Source of the DNA: Gymnorhina tibicen
Lineage: Eukaryota > Chordata > Aves > Passeriformes > Artamidae
Direction of reading: 5' to 3'
Assembly: GCA_013399875.1 (NCBI GenBank)
Contig: VXAZ01003899.1
Coordinates: 2,403,817 to 2,467,816 of the forward strand
DNA: 64,000 nt
Part shown: one piece after another, positions 26,260-37,800 of the stretch
Layout of the letters: every line of letters starts with the position of its first letter
Position numbering within the stretch: position 1 is the first letter of the stretch
Position numbers and translations under genes: made by a program
Notes under the pieces: model-generated
Told to the model about the DNA's origin: nothing
Seen by the model: the letters and a program-made list of their open reading frames with translations, nothing else
The model's database searches: none

Positions 26260-27090
26260 AATCAGGTTTTCTTAGGAGTTCAGGCCTTTCTCTCCTCCTC
26301 AGCACATTCAGTAGGTTTGAACCTTTGCCTCACCTCATTAATTAGTTCAGTTCTCCAGACACACTAAAAAGTCCATGTTCGTCCCAGGTAGCCAGCCTCC
26401 AAGAAAACAAAGGACAAGTTCAAGCCCTTCTCTCAGGTTCTTTCTTAAAGGTCTGTCAATCTTCTCCTTCTGAGGTGAATCCTGGAGTCTTCAGGGACTT
26501 CATACCTTCCCTTTTCTGTCAACGTACTAAACATCTCATCTATCTTTCAACTATTTCCTTTTCCTTTAACTCTCTGTTCCCCTCGTACTCCTGCCTATAC
26601 TCTAATATCTTTACATTAAATTCTCTAACTTATTCCTCACATAACCTTCAGTACTCCTTCCTGCTCCTGGATTCTCATGGCCCCTCAGCTTCCAGAGCAC
26701 AGTCTCACAGGTCTGTGGCCCAAGTCCCCAGCCCAAGGTTTTCCAGCCTCATTTCACTATGGATATGCAACAGCCAGCTGCCCTCACTTCAAGTGCTTCT
26801 TCCACTCCTCTTCACTCTCTGCAAAGAGATTCACATCTCTTTTCTCCTTCTGTTTGCACATCTAACACTGGCTGGGGTCTGGGCTACTGCAGCGACAAAT
26901 CTTCTGTCTCCTGCAATGTTTTTGAAAGGACAAGCAATATCTTCTCTCAGTTTTCCCACACACAAACATTGCTGTATGTACAACAGGCCAGGTCTCCTCA
27001 CTCTGATTTCCTACACCTTGCCATCCAAAGCCTTGAACTCATTTCATTGGCCTTCAATATTCTGTGGGAGCATGCAATATCTGTAAGAAA
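26260..27090. other. Pyrimidine-rich block with a 203-codon open frame
   Basis: The plus strand here is strongly enriched in C and T. The longest open frame of the window (26475-27086, plus) lies inside it. Its product is rich in Ser, Leu, Phe and Pro, as expected from translating a CT-rich tract, and shows no recognisable domain. Two further plus-strand frames overlap it, so the absence of stops reflects base composition and not coding. Read on the minus strand, the block is purine-rich, like an untranslated transcript or an old repeat. No family was recognised. Confidence 0.4.
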
Positions 27091-27204
27091 ATGACTGCTC
27101 CAGAAAAACTTCAGAAAATTTATCTCAAAGGCAACAAGCTCTGTTTTCATTTCCCAGTCTCAGAAAAGCTTTCGGATATTTGCTCATGGGCTGCTGTCAA
27201 CAAA

Positions 27205-27227
27205 GGGGTACAAAACATTTGTACCCC
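27205..27227. repeat. Perfect 10-bp hairpin with 3-base loop
   Basis: Arms 'ggggtacaaa' (27205-27214) and 'tttgtacccc' (27218-27227) are exact reverse complements around 'aca'. It is a compact stem-loop of unknown function. Confidence 0.8.
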
Positions 27228-29149
27228 ATCTGCAAAAAGATTATTAGTGGCATTTTTTTTAATCCATCTTGTGACACTGTAATTTACAAACTGTTCCCAC
27301 AATTCCACTTTTTTACTCTTCAGGCTTTTAATCTTTTTTTCTGGTTCTCAGGAAAGAAGAATTCCAAGTCGATAAGAAACTGCACATAGAAGGCAGGTCC
27401 AACTGTAATTACTCACACAGTGACTGAACATTCTAATCAAATCCTGAATATCTGGAGTTTTTCAAGTTTTTAGATCTTAATTTCACAATTATTATCATCC
27501 TCTGCTATATGCATATTTTCTATGTTTGCACTAGGAAAAAGGTATTACCAATGGAATCAAGGATTTGTAGGAGATTGTTGTACAGTCCTATTAATAATAT
27601 AAAATCAGTCTAAACCACAAAGCAATTTTGTTGACTCATGGGACATTAAACATGCCTTATTTAAAGCCTTTTTACTTTTATTTCTGAGTTCTCCTTCAAA
27701 TCATTTTTATTGTCTGATTTAGAATAATTCAACATAAGATATGAGTTTTCCAGCTAAGAAGCCATTACCAATTCAAACATCAAACTGACTTTGCTTCCAG
27801 TATGCAAGCAAGTGAACTTAGCTTGTTAAACTTTCTTTAAATTAGAAATATTTTATAACCTAAGAAAGAATAGCTCTTTAATACATTAAATTCTTTTACT
27901 GCTATAAAACTTAGATGTGTTACCCACCATCTATTTTAGGTTTAGGTCATGGATAGACAGATACTAGATCTTCTGCCTATATATGTGGGCCAAATACATG
28001 CTTATGCATTATCTGAAATAGAGTGCCTGAACAAAATCTTTAGATAGACACAGAAGTTACTTACACATTTTACTCATCTCATTGCATTTAACCCTCATAT
28101 GAACTGAAAGAGATTATATGCTGAGATGGCTGGTTATTTTCTGATAAGAAACTGGGGTTTGGTGGAGCATCTTAAATGTTAAAACCTACATTTTTCAAGG
28201 AAAACTTTTGACAGTGTTGATAGAAAAGGCTTCCGTGATCTAAAATGGAATTGCAGACAGACATCTGCTGTTGAAGACTCACTCCACAAAAAGGCTCCAA
28301 TCCTCTGGTAATAAAGTCTTTAACCGTAAGCTCAGCTTAGTCCAAGTAACAGGCTCATTTCAGCACAGGACTAAAGGGCTGATCAGGCAGGTCTCTACCA
28401 CCCATTCATTCAGAATTTCACCTGAAGATCAGTTCCTCACGGCAACTACAAAACTTTATCTTTTAGCATGATTTTGAAATCCACAGCATTCCTGGCTATA
28501 ATGGAGAGACAAGGGCGCGTGAATTACTATTTGTCTGCAACCATTCAGCCAATAGGTTTTTTAAAAACAAAAAGAAGTAAATTTATTTTTAGAAACAAAT
28601 CCAAATGGAACTGCTACCGGCATACAGGCATACAGGCATACTGCAAGCACGTGTATATATTCTAGGGTTAACACAGGTACATGCATGAGAGAACATGAAA
28701 TGTCCTTGAAATTTGTCCAAAACTTACAGGGTTTAAGGAATATTTAGAGGCATATAGAAACAAAGACACGTAAGTGCTAATTTCTTTTTCTTTTCATTTT
28801 TCTTTGCATTGATATTTGAGCATGTGAAAATTTAGTGGCTAGTATTTTTGCATGAATGGCCACTGGGTGCCACTGTTCTGCTGCATAGAAAAAGAGCTGA
28901 AACAACATTTTTATTGTAGTAATAAGTTTTTTGTTATTAAAGTATGTATACTACTGCTTCATGTGCTCATCTTTTAGAAATGACACTGCTGCACAGTTCA
29001 TAGTGAGCTTTTTCATAGCAGAACAATAGGAAACGTGGCACTAAGAGACTGGAAAACCTGTTTAAACTCAACAGGCAATATAGCCTAGAAGAAACTTTTT
29101 TCAAGAGTTTATTTTCTACTTAATAAAAGAGAGCCTTGTTATCCAGCTT
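27228..29149. other. Unique AT-rich non-coding DNA
   Basis: No gene or transposon was recognised. The only structure seen is a small 8-base tandem repeat at 28619-28642. Open frames are short. Confidence 0.65.
28619..28642. repeat. Three tandem copies of an 8-base unit
   Basis: Two exact copies of 'ggcataca' are followed by 'ggcatact'. This is a very small minisatellite. Confidence 0.85.
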
Positions 29150-29455
29150 CAGGTTCGATATTCACTTGCTGAATGACCTTGTGGAACTCACTGGGAGCTG
29201 TTCCTGCCCAGCTGTGCACAGTTGCTTTTACAGTACACAAATATGTACGTCCCATGTTCAAATGCACATGGAAACAGGATCTAATACACTTACTTGGTTT
29301 CTAGAATACAGTGTGTGTGCAGCTACAATAACTGTGCACAGGTAGTTGGTGCACTTCTGAATGCAGAAACCACATCCTTAAATCCTCTGAGCCTTATTTT
29401 CTTCAGTTAGGAAATGGAGTTAACAATGAGTATGCAATTTATGGCAAGAATAACA
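29150..29455 (+). mobile_element. Possible MIR relic split by about 180 bases
   Basis: The first part (about 29150-29190) contains 'ggttcgatattcacttgctg' and 'aatgaccttgtggaactcac'. These resemble the MIR order of a tRNA B-box-like start followed by 'GTGTGACCTTGGGCAAGTTAC'. The second part (about 29372-29450) has 'cttaaatcctctgagcctta', 'ttttcttcagttaggaaatg' and 'gagttaaca', which resemble the next MIR segment 'CTTAACCTCTCTGTGCCTCA' and 'TTTCCTCATCTGTAAAATGG'. The order and orientation are consistent, with unrelated sequence between. Each match is weak. Confidence 0.35.
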
Positions 29456-32400
29456 CTGCAGGGAGAGACCTTTATACAGGTAATAAGAACAGGTTTGGGC
29501 CTGCGTAAGAAGTAGCCTCACGAAACTGCCGTGGAGCTGGAGTGGGACGTGCAGCTTTAGAAGTAAACAGTATCTCATACTGGGAGAGGACAGAGGGGGG
29601 TGTTACATGGGTCTGACCTGCCACTTCCCATCCAAGTAACTATAACTGCAGTACTAAAAGCCACCATTTGTTCCCAGCTGTAATATAAACATATCCAAGG
29701 TCTAAATAAAGCTCCCAGAGGTCAATGAAGAAAGACAAGGTCAAATGCTGCCAGTCCAAAGCATTAAGTTATAAGCAAGAAAAGAAACGGTGAAAGACTG
29801 AGTTCCTTCAAAGTCCAGAAGATAGACTTTAAAATATGAAAAACATCAGAAAAAACAAAGCAGCCTGAACTACTTTATGCCAAATCAGAAAGTTCTTTCC
29901 AAATATGCAGAGCGTTTTCAATTTAAAATATATATATATTATAAGAAGAAAAAAAAATTGTAGTTTGTTGCAGATTTGACAGATTATTGAGGCAATTATC
30001 TTAAATAACCTTACTTAATGTTTCTAATATTTTATATTGCCCAAATGTGGGCTGATAGTTATTCATTGTATTGCTCTGGTGTATACTTGAAAGAATTTCA
30101 GAAATGCTAAATGACCTTAGAAAGACATCTTTAATAACAGAATAGGGCTGGTCTTAATCCACTGCAGAGGCCAAAACCCTATCACATTCCTCCAGAAAAA
30201 TTTTGAAGAAGTGAAAAGGACACTGGTCATGTGTTCTACCCTTCTATGTATGACACTCAGCAGAACTTTTTTATTTTTAAAGCAATTCAGAACTCCATAG
30301 AAAATTCTGTGTCCATCTCAAGTACCTCACAGGATTTTGAAAGTACATTTGGAAAGATCTAAAGAATGTTTCTTATATCTTTCTTTATTATCCAAAGCAA
30401 TATTTCTGTGTTCCCACCTAAGATCAAAACAATTTGGTGTTATCATTTTTAGCACTCTTTGACACCCTGCTGTGCCCATCATAATTATAGAGGAAGACTG
30501 TCCAACCCACTTCCTTTCAGTCACTGGCAGCTTCTAATTAATTCCCTGCCCTTAAATTCCCTCACCCATCCTCTGCAGTGTGCCCAGTCCTCATGAAGTT
30601 CAACCATAAAAAATCACAGCAGGGCAATAAATAGTTTGAAAGGAGTCCTGAACTCCCCTCTAGGTAGCCAGGTACCCACCTGTGTCAGTCACTCAGCAAC
30701 CGAGACAGGGAGATGACAAGGTTGTCTGCACTTCTTACCTTTCATGTTTGGAGTTTAATAGGAGGTAGAAATTGGTTTCTGTCTGATGCTGACTGCCTTC
30801 CCTCACCTGAAATGACCAGCTCAAGTACAGTACAGTGAAAACTGTTCCACTTCAAGGAACTGATGGGCGAAGGGCAGAGCGCAGCAGAGACAGATGTGAC
30901 CTTAGGGCACTTCCAGCTGTCTTTGCTATATTGAATGGTTTGGAAACAGCTTCTACTTTGAGACAATACAGATGAATTTTATGAAAACTAGTGAACACTC
31001 CAAGGCTTAGATAATTTGGGTGCAATGAAAAGTTAGAGAAAACAATCTAACCTGACCACAGTTGAAAGTGAAAAATATCCAGCCCATTTCATACTGCACT
31101 TTGTAAATTTGGCCAAATAGATGAACTGGCAACAGCAAGCACGGAAATTTTTATGTTTATTAAAAAATTGTTTTCCTTCATGATTTCCAAAGTGCTATTA
31201 TTGTGAAAGGGTTGGGACACATTTGCAGTTGTTTTTCTCTCATTATAATCATAAACAACACACAAATGTGCCTTGGGTATAAAGGCCATAAAGCCAGATA
31301 CCCATCTGAAAAAAACCATGCTGAGATTAAATGTCTTTTCAATTAATGTTTAGATCTGCTCCCTGTACCCTAGTCAAGTGATCTTGCAGCACACCCTTTT
31401 GTTTTAAAGCAGACAGAAGATACAGATATACAGTAAGAGAACATTTCATGCTTTGGTAAAACAGAGGCAAACACATGGTTTTCACATCCCTAATTTCATT
31501 ACAGCTCAGCTCTTCTCAGCAATAACTGTCTCTCCCATAATACTTCCAAATGCCCTGAAATACTCTAAGTGAATTTGGTAACTAGCAAACTGCTGCGTTT
31601 CCCTGTTCATTAGCATGAACTGTCTTGTTTCACTTGCCTATCATGCCAATGTGATATGGCATAATGCAGTGTTACATGCTGTAACAAGTCAGAAAAAATT
31701 TAAAAGGCCACATGTTTGGCTTTATACTTAATTCTCAACAGCCTGTGTATTGTCCATTACAAAACCCAGGTAATTTAATAGCCCAGCTGCTCAAGAAGAA
31801 AGTGAAATGACAACTTTTTACAAATTTAGAAACTTGTATTGTTGACATTTATCTGTGAATGGCTCTCCATATGTTGACATTTGTAAGGGCTTTTTACCAT
31901 CTTTTGCAGAAACTAAGGCTCATAGCTTTCATGAACTTCTAATAAAATTTAATATAAAATATTAAACAGTTTGGCAGCATTTAAACATTCAAATTCACAA
32001 CTGTTGAAGTGCTTGAACACTGTGAGAGCTGCCCAAGAGCTGGAAACAAAGCTTGGCTGTGGTTGAATGAATGACAAAATTTCTTTCTCAAAAAAAGCTC
32101 AAAATCGAAAGTCAATCATCTTTCTGATGAAAAGGTAAGTAGATAGCTATTATTATTTAACATCATATGTCATTTTCTCTATTGTACAGATGTACTTGTC
32201 CAAAACTAGCCCAGAGCCTGGAGGAGAATATGGCCCTAGACATTTTCCCAAGCAATTCACTATAGGGAGTAAATTCCAGTTGTGGGAAAACCTTGCTGAG
32301 GATGGAAGGGAGGTTTCAGCCTGCCTGCAGCCAGTATCCCTCATCCCTTCTGGGCTTACAGGCACCAGGAATGCCTTCCAGCCCCTGCATCTGTTCTGTT

Positions 32401-33570
32401 CATGTGCTAAGGAAGCACAAAACAACAGAAAAATACACAATAAGGTAGCAATACTTATCCTGACCTAAGTCACACAGCCTGTTTTACGTCACTTAGTTCT
32501 TCCCTTTTCCAAACCTGGAAGCTTTCTCAGGAAAGATCAGTGCTTAGATGCAAAATATTCCTGGGGGAATTCAGAAATAGTTCCTAGAAGGCAGAGAGTG
32601 CTCAACCTGAAGCTACACCTGTATCAGAGGAGATGAGCCATTTTATCACTACTTTACCAATCCTGCCAGGCACAGCTGAGGTGAAGGCGCCTATCTGATC
32701 TCACATTCCTTCTGAAGTGATAAAGAGGATCTCATGCTGTAGGTTTAAAGTGCAAAATACTTCTTACATTAAAAACTAAAGTAATATATATACATATGTA
32801 TCAGAATTAGGTAACACTAATACACCTGATCTCTTCATTCCATTTCCCCTTTCTTAGGACAATTATTTTATGCTAAAACAGCAAAGCCTGACTCTTGTCA
32901 TCAGAACATCCCAGAGGAGCTCAGCATTATCTGCTGAACACACTGGGGGCTTACAGCACAAAGCACAAAGCGCTGTGGCCAAGCAGACCTCAGCTCTCCA
33001 GAGCCCCAGCACAGCCCTGCACCCACCGTGAGAGTGGGAGGGGAGGGAGGAATGCTGAGCCTCCCAGCCTCCCACTGGGGCACAGCGGCACCTCTGCTGG
33101 GGAGCACCAGTTTTTAACATTAGTTCTACTTTCAGATTATCTCTTTCAAGCCTGTTCCAGCTTTTCATTTCTGTTGGCTACATTTTTATATAATCTTGTA
33201 TCAGCCTGGGGGGTGGTTAATAATTTTAATATTTTTATCTCAGTTTCATTCTTGTAGCATTTTTTTTTGTATTTAATAAAAGTAGTAACATACAAAAGGT
33301 CAGGATGGGCTAAGCCTAATGTAATTGTTTTCATGGCATGGAACTAAATACAATAAGAAGCACTCAGGGAAATGACCTTTACTTCTCTAAAATTTAAACA
33401 CATAAAGTAAGGGTAATTTGGTGCCAGCCAAAATGTATTGTAGTTTACTCTTTATTGAAAATATGCACCAAATTACATTGTGTGGCTGCTTGATCAGGTA
33501 CAGATTAGAGGTGATCAGAAGCTCTAAAAAGCATTGTGTTCCTGGATAGGAAAGGTGCAAAGTTATGGCA
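29456..33570. other. Unique non-coding DNA
   Basis: No gene or transposon was recognised. Short AT microsatellite tracts occur near 29926-29942 and 32784-32800. A GC-richer patch (about 32940-33100) holds overlapping open frames of up to 120 codons on both strands, with no domain. The segment 31560-31720 is low in simple sequence and rich in CATTAG and ATGCCAAT-type motifs, and may be regulatory. That is only an impression. Confidence 0.6.
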
Positions 33571-33626
33571 CAAAAACCACAAACAAAAAAAAAACAAACA
33601 CAAAAAACCCCAACCAAACAAAAAAA
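33571..33626. repeat. A-rich (AAAC)n low-complexity tract
   Basis: An irregular A/C tract of 'caaa', 'caaac' and 'ccaacc' units, much like 16914-16972. No attached retroposon body was recognised. Confidence 0.75.
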
Positions 33627-34154
33627 TGAGAGTAATAATACCCTAAAAGTGAAAATCTCTGGCCCTAAGTCCTGCATCTGTTTATTCCAACTGAAACTCT
33701 CGTTGAATATTTGCATGCAGGAAAAGAGCCTGGTTGATGATGATTATGAAGTACCCATGTATTATTAATACTTTTAAATATCTGTGGCACACACAGAAGC
33801 TCTTTGTGTGAGGCACAAACAGAATCTGTTTCTCTTCAAAAAGACATTCTACCTTCACATGAAAATGCACTGATGGTTTTGTCAAAGAAATGTTTCTGCT
33901 TACACCTTACAGGGGCCTTACATCCAACCACCATAAATGCCTACATGAGCAGAATTTGAGACATTCAAGAATATTGTGAATGCAAGGCAGCCAGTAATGA
34001 ACGTTTTACTTTTAATTGAAATATATATCTATCACTTGTAAAATCCATAAATCATTCCAACAGAAGAAAGAACATTACATGAAGAATTTGATACACTTCA
34101 AACAAAAATAAATGCATGAACTATTAAAATAAATGTGTGTATTACAGGAAAAAT

Positions 34155-34350
34155 TGATCAAAATCAGATACAATATTTTATTCACCAAATCAGACACATC
34201 CCTGTTGAATCACTGCTTATTCAATGCAGGATGAGATGCATAATCTATCAAAATAGATATCTCCTACAGTAAATCAAATCCACCATCTGATTCAAATATG
34301 TCTCCTACTGAATCAAAAATATCACCCAATACATCAAGTATGTGGCACCA
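34155..34350. repeat. Degenerate ~21-bp minisatellite
   Basis: The clearest units are 34288-34308, 34309-34329 and 34330-34350. Each is 21 bases, sharing a '(t)ga/atcaaa' start and an 'at-tc-c-c' body. Two related units of 22 and 20 bases precede them (34246-34267 and 34268-34287). Weaker 'aatca'-bearing units extend back to about 34155. The array ends about 55 bases before an LTR insertion. Units have diverged strongly, so the array is old. A minus-strand open frame through it shows a repeated GDIF(D/E)S peptide, which is only the translation of the repeat. Confidence 0.55.
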
Positions 34351-34405
34351 AATACATGGCTGATGCTTTAAAATACATTTTAAAGAACTACCAAGCAGAA
34401 TGCCT

Positions 34406-34893
34406 TGTTGCAGTGCATTATCATATTGGCCACTGCCATCTCCCCCATTCTCCCCCCTGTGTTTGGTTCTTCCCACAGAGGGTCCTGTGTCCCCTGATCC
34501 CCGTTGGCCCACGCTGTTTGTCCCCTCCCACGTTATCCACCACTGGTCTGTACCCTTTGCCCGCCAGGATTCAAACCCCATGTCGCTGTATGTCGGTTGT
34601 TTCATATTTTCCCCTCCCACTCTGTAAGGGGTAAAACACTCTGGTAACGGCCCCTCGGGGCTCTTCTCGTGACCTCCAAGGTGAATAAACGTGCTCCTGC
34701 TTTTCCACGAAGGAGCCCCTCGGCCTCATTGCTGCCTCCCCCGCGGGGCCTGCCCCGGTGGGTTGGGTGCACGCGAGCTGGAGCTGCGCCGGCCCTGCCT
34801 CGCGCCCCGCCAGCGGCCCCGTCAGCCCCTCCCGGGCGGGTGGGTGCTCGGCGCTTGGTCACCTTGGCTGGCTGGACAGATAGCGCCATAGCA
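34406..34893 (+). mobile_element. Solo LTR, CpG-rich, ERVK-like
   Basis: A 488-bp element begins TGTTGCAGTG and ends CCATAGCA. It is flanked by a perfect 6-bp duplication 'atgcct' (34400-34405 and 34894-34899). Six bases is typical of class II elements. A single AATAAA lies at 34684-34689, followed by a GC- and CpG-rich segment to the end. The 5' part is C/T-rich. It is not recognisably related to the LTRs at 16.3 kb and 19.2 kb beyond general layout. No internal viral sequence adjoins it, so it is a solo LTR. The many retained CpG sites and the intact duplication suggest a fairly recent insertion. Open frames of up to 118 codons on both strands are by-products of the GC content. Confidence 0.85.
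34684..34689 (+). promoter_or_regulatory. LTR poly-A signal AATAAA
   Basis: The hexamer lies in the expected mid-LTR position and fixes the plus orientation. Confidence 0.6.
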
Positions 34894-34899
34894 ATGCCT

Positions 34900-37800
34900 C
34901 TAGATTTAACACGAATAACATTTAAATTAAAATTTGTTTAGACAAAGAGATAGTATTTCCAGACTCCCTTGAAGGCTGATTCCTGGACTAGGGACTGTAA
35001 TTATATTAATGTTTCCCTGAAGCATCCTTTGTTTAAGGCACCTTGCTAGGATGAACTGCTTTCCCCATCCCAGCAGAAAAGGAGGGCTTTCATTCCACTT
35101 TGGTCCACTCCCCAAACCTTTGACATCTGGACCAAGCTCTAAGCAGCCACATGTTGTCCGCAGCTTCTCAAAGGGAAGTGCCAGTCCTTTGCAACACATT
35201 CAGAACACCACAGTCCATGTACCATTAAATATAGAGATGCAAATATTATCAGCATCAACCCAAAAATCATGGATGGTCACCATGGACCACCCAACAACCA
35301 ACTAATAGGGTGATCCTCCATAGTATCTTTCTGTTACGTCCTCATGCAGCACAAAACCAAGCCCATATTTAGCCCAAAAGTGCATAGATGGCCTCCAGAA
35401 CACATTGCCAGAGTGTAAAGGAGATGCCAAATGTTCATATGGCCTGGAAAAAACAGTCAGAAAAGTTAGGGAAACGTTCTCAAATACGCAGATGTCAATC
35501 TTTGCTTGGGAAGCTACTGAGACTCTGACTCAGGTGCTGGGACAGTAACCTTGTGATCTATCCATACACACTTTCACTGCTTTTTAAACTTTTTCCTCAG
35601 CAACAGGCAGACAAAACTGACAAAGACATAATGCTATGCTGCACTTGATCTCAGACAACCATTTTCATAATCCTACACACTGTGCCTGATCCCATATTCT
35701 TTCCTGGAATTTGGTGTCCCAATCAAAGCTGTGTATAGGCAACTAATTTGTTTACAAGCCTCAGAACAGTCTTTTCTGCAGACTCAGTGCCTAACTCACT
35801 GTGTCTCTCATTCAGGAAAACACTGTGTGACACTGAGAGAACAGTGCCCTCCATTTCCACATTCACTCAGCACTCAATGAAGAAGGGACATCACTGGCTG
35901 GCAGATGAGATGCTCCACCAGCCTGATGTGGTGAGAATCAAGCTTTCCTTATTATGTTGGGAGCTCTATGGGTGCTGGATTTGATATGACTGAGTATGAG
36001 TGACCTTGTGCCTTTCCTTTTAAAAGAAATTTAATATGCAGCAAAAAGAGGGGATGAACTCTGAGGTGAGAAGGAAAGCTGACAGCACAGAGCCTGACAT
36101 TCCAGTTGAAAGAAAGGCAGATTTGTTTTCCTCTCCCTGCTCCCAATAAAGGGAATTGACGTCTCAATTTTCAGCAGCGCTAAGAAATGAGCATTCAATA
36201 GAAGTCAGGTTAAAACAGACCACACCTGATATTATAAAGACTGTCAGGATCAGATTAAGTCACCTACATTATCAGAATGTTTAAAATGCAGTCTGATTAA
36301 CTCAGATAGCTTGAATATTTTTTCAAGGATGACAAAATTTGTTCCACTGGGACACTCCCAAATTTTGGGTTTAGCTTGTAAATTAGGCTATGGAACTGCT
36401 GTTCTTATTGCAAGCTCTTAAAAGGAACAACAAACCATGCTTGTTACTCCTCTGCCGTTCCCTATTATCACTCTCCTCTGTCAATATAAGCATTGATTAT
36501 AATTGCAGTTTTGCCCAACTCAGATTGATTAGAATGTAAAGCAACAAGAGTAGTATAATTATGTCAAAAAATGCCTGCTGACATGAGACATAAAGCTGGC
36601 TTGATGTACTACTAACAAGTAGAAGAAACATATGTTTTCCTTACACTTGCTATGAATGAATACAATTCTATTCTGCGTTTCTGTAGTTGTCACAGGAAAA
36701 TATACCATAAACTTGGCAAATCCGGCCAAGGGAAGAAGCAATTTACGGACGTGATGTCTCTACCAGACCTGCCTTACCTCTTAAATCTCATAGAGTTAAC
36801 CTGAGTAGTATCTGTGTATTTGGTTAATTAAGAATCTGAACAGTTTCTAAACACATGACCTTGTAGAAGGTAATGTTTATCCCAGGTCAGGATGGACACT
36901 GCTGGGCCTGGAGAGAGTTCAGACAGCAAGGTGGGTGTTGCTTTGTTCCGCCTCCTCTGCTGGATATTGTCACAGCTTGAAGCTGAAAGTGGATAACAAT
37001 TCCTCCTTTCCAAAGGACAGAGCAAGGCTGGCTGTGATCGCAGGAGACAGCAGGAGGTAGATGCACCTGCACAACAGGAAAGCTTCTCTTTGCTGGGAAG
37101 ATGTTCAGTGACAATTCTCTGTTCACTGTCACACTACAATTGACTTCAGTGAGTAGAAGAATTGAAACTAAAAAGTTTAAACTTATTCCACAAATTGCTT
37201 CATAAAACAAATGGTCAAATGTTAAAATTTAGATATAAAATATAAATATCAGGGGAAACCACAACTACACAAACGAAATATTTTCTTTTGCAACACTTGT
37301 ATTTTCTGTAGGCAGAGAGCTCCAAAACTGACATGGTGTAAAAACACAAAGATTTATTTGCTTCCTCTTTTTACGTTCCTCTCTTTCAAAGAACATTTTA
37401 TCTTACATTATATTGTACTATTTCTACATCATGTTATTTAAAGGAGCTTAAAACCATTAAAGATGGATTTTGTTAATGGCATTTGCTAGAACCTAAGGCA
37501 CAAGGGAAAATATTCAAAGGGCACTAATCTAAACAAAGTGTTAAAATCATGGCTCTAACACCTAGGGTTTTGCTGCCACAGCTTAAATTCTAAAGAAACT
37601 CCTATTTTTATAGTATATCCCTGTGTTCCTTAAGGTAATATAAAAATAAAGTATGGAAAACCCTTTTTTAAAATTATAAGATAGTCTTAAGTAAAATTTA
37701 ATTAATAGAGATTAAAAACTAATCCTTTCTTCTTAAAGAAAAATGTATCTAGCTTTACAGCAAAGTAACCAGCACTTTACACAAAACCTCTGTTATTTTC

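Noticed and set aside
26475..27086. 203-codon open frame as a gene
   Set aside because: It lies in a CT-rich tract, overlaps two other open plus-strand frames, encodes a Ser/Leu/Phe-rich product without a domain, and has no visible gene context.
28619..28642. CRISPR-like repeat
   Set aside because: Three 8-base head-to-tail units without spacers are a simple tandem repeat, and the organism is a vertebrate.
34564..34578. tRNA B-box-like 'ggattcaaacccc' as a tRNA or SINE
   Set aside because: It lies inside the LTR and no A box, anticodon arm or acceptor stem surrounds it.
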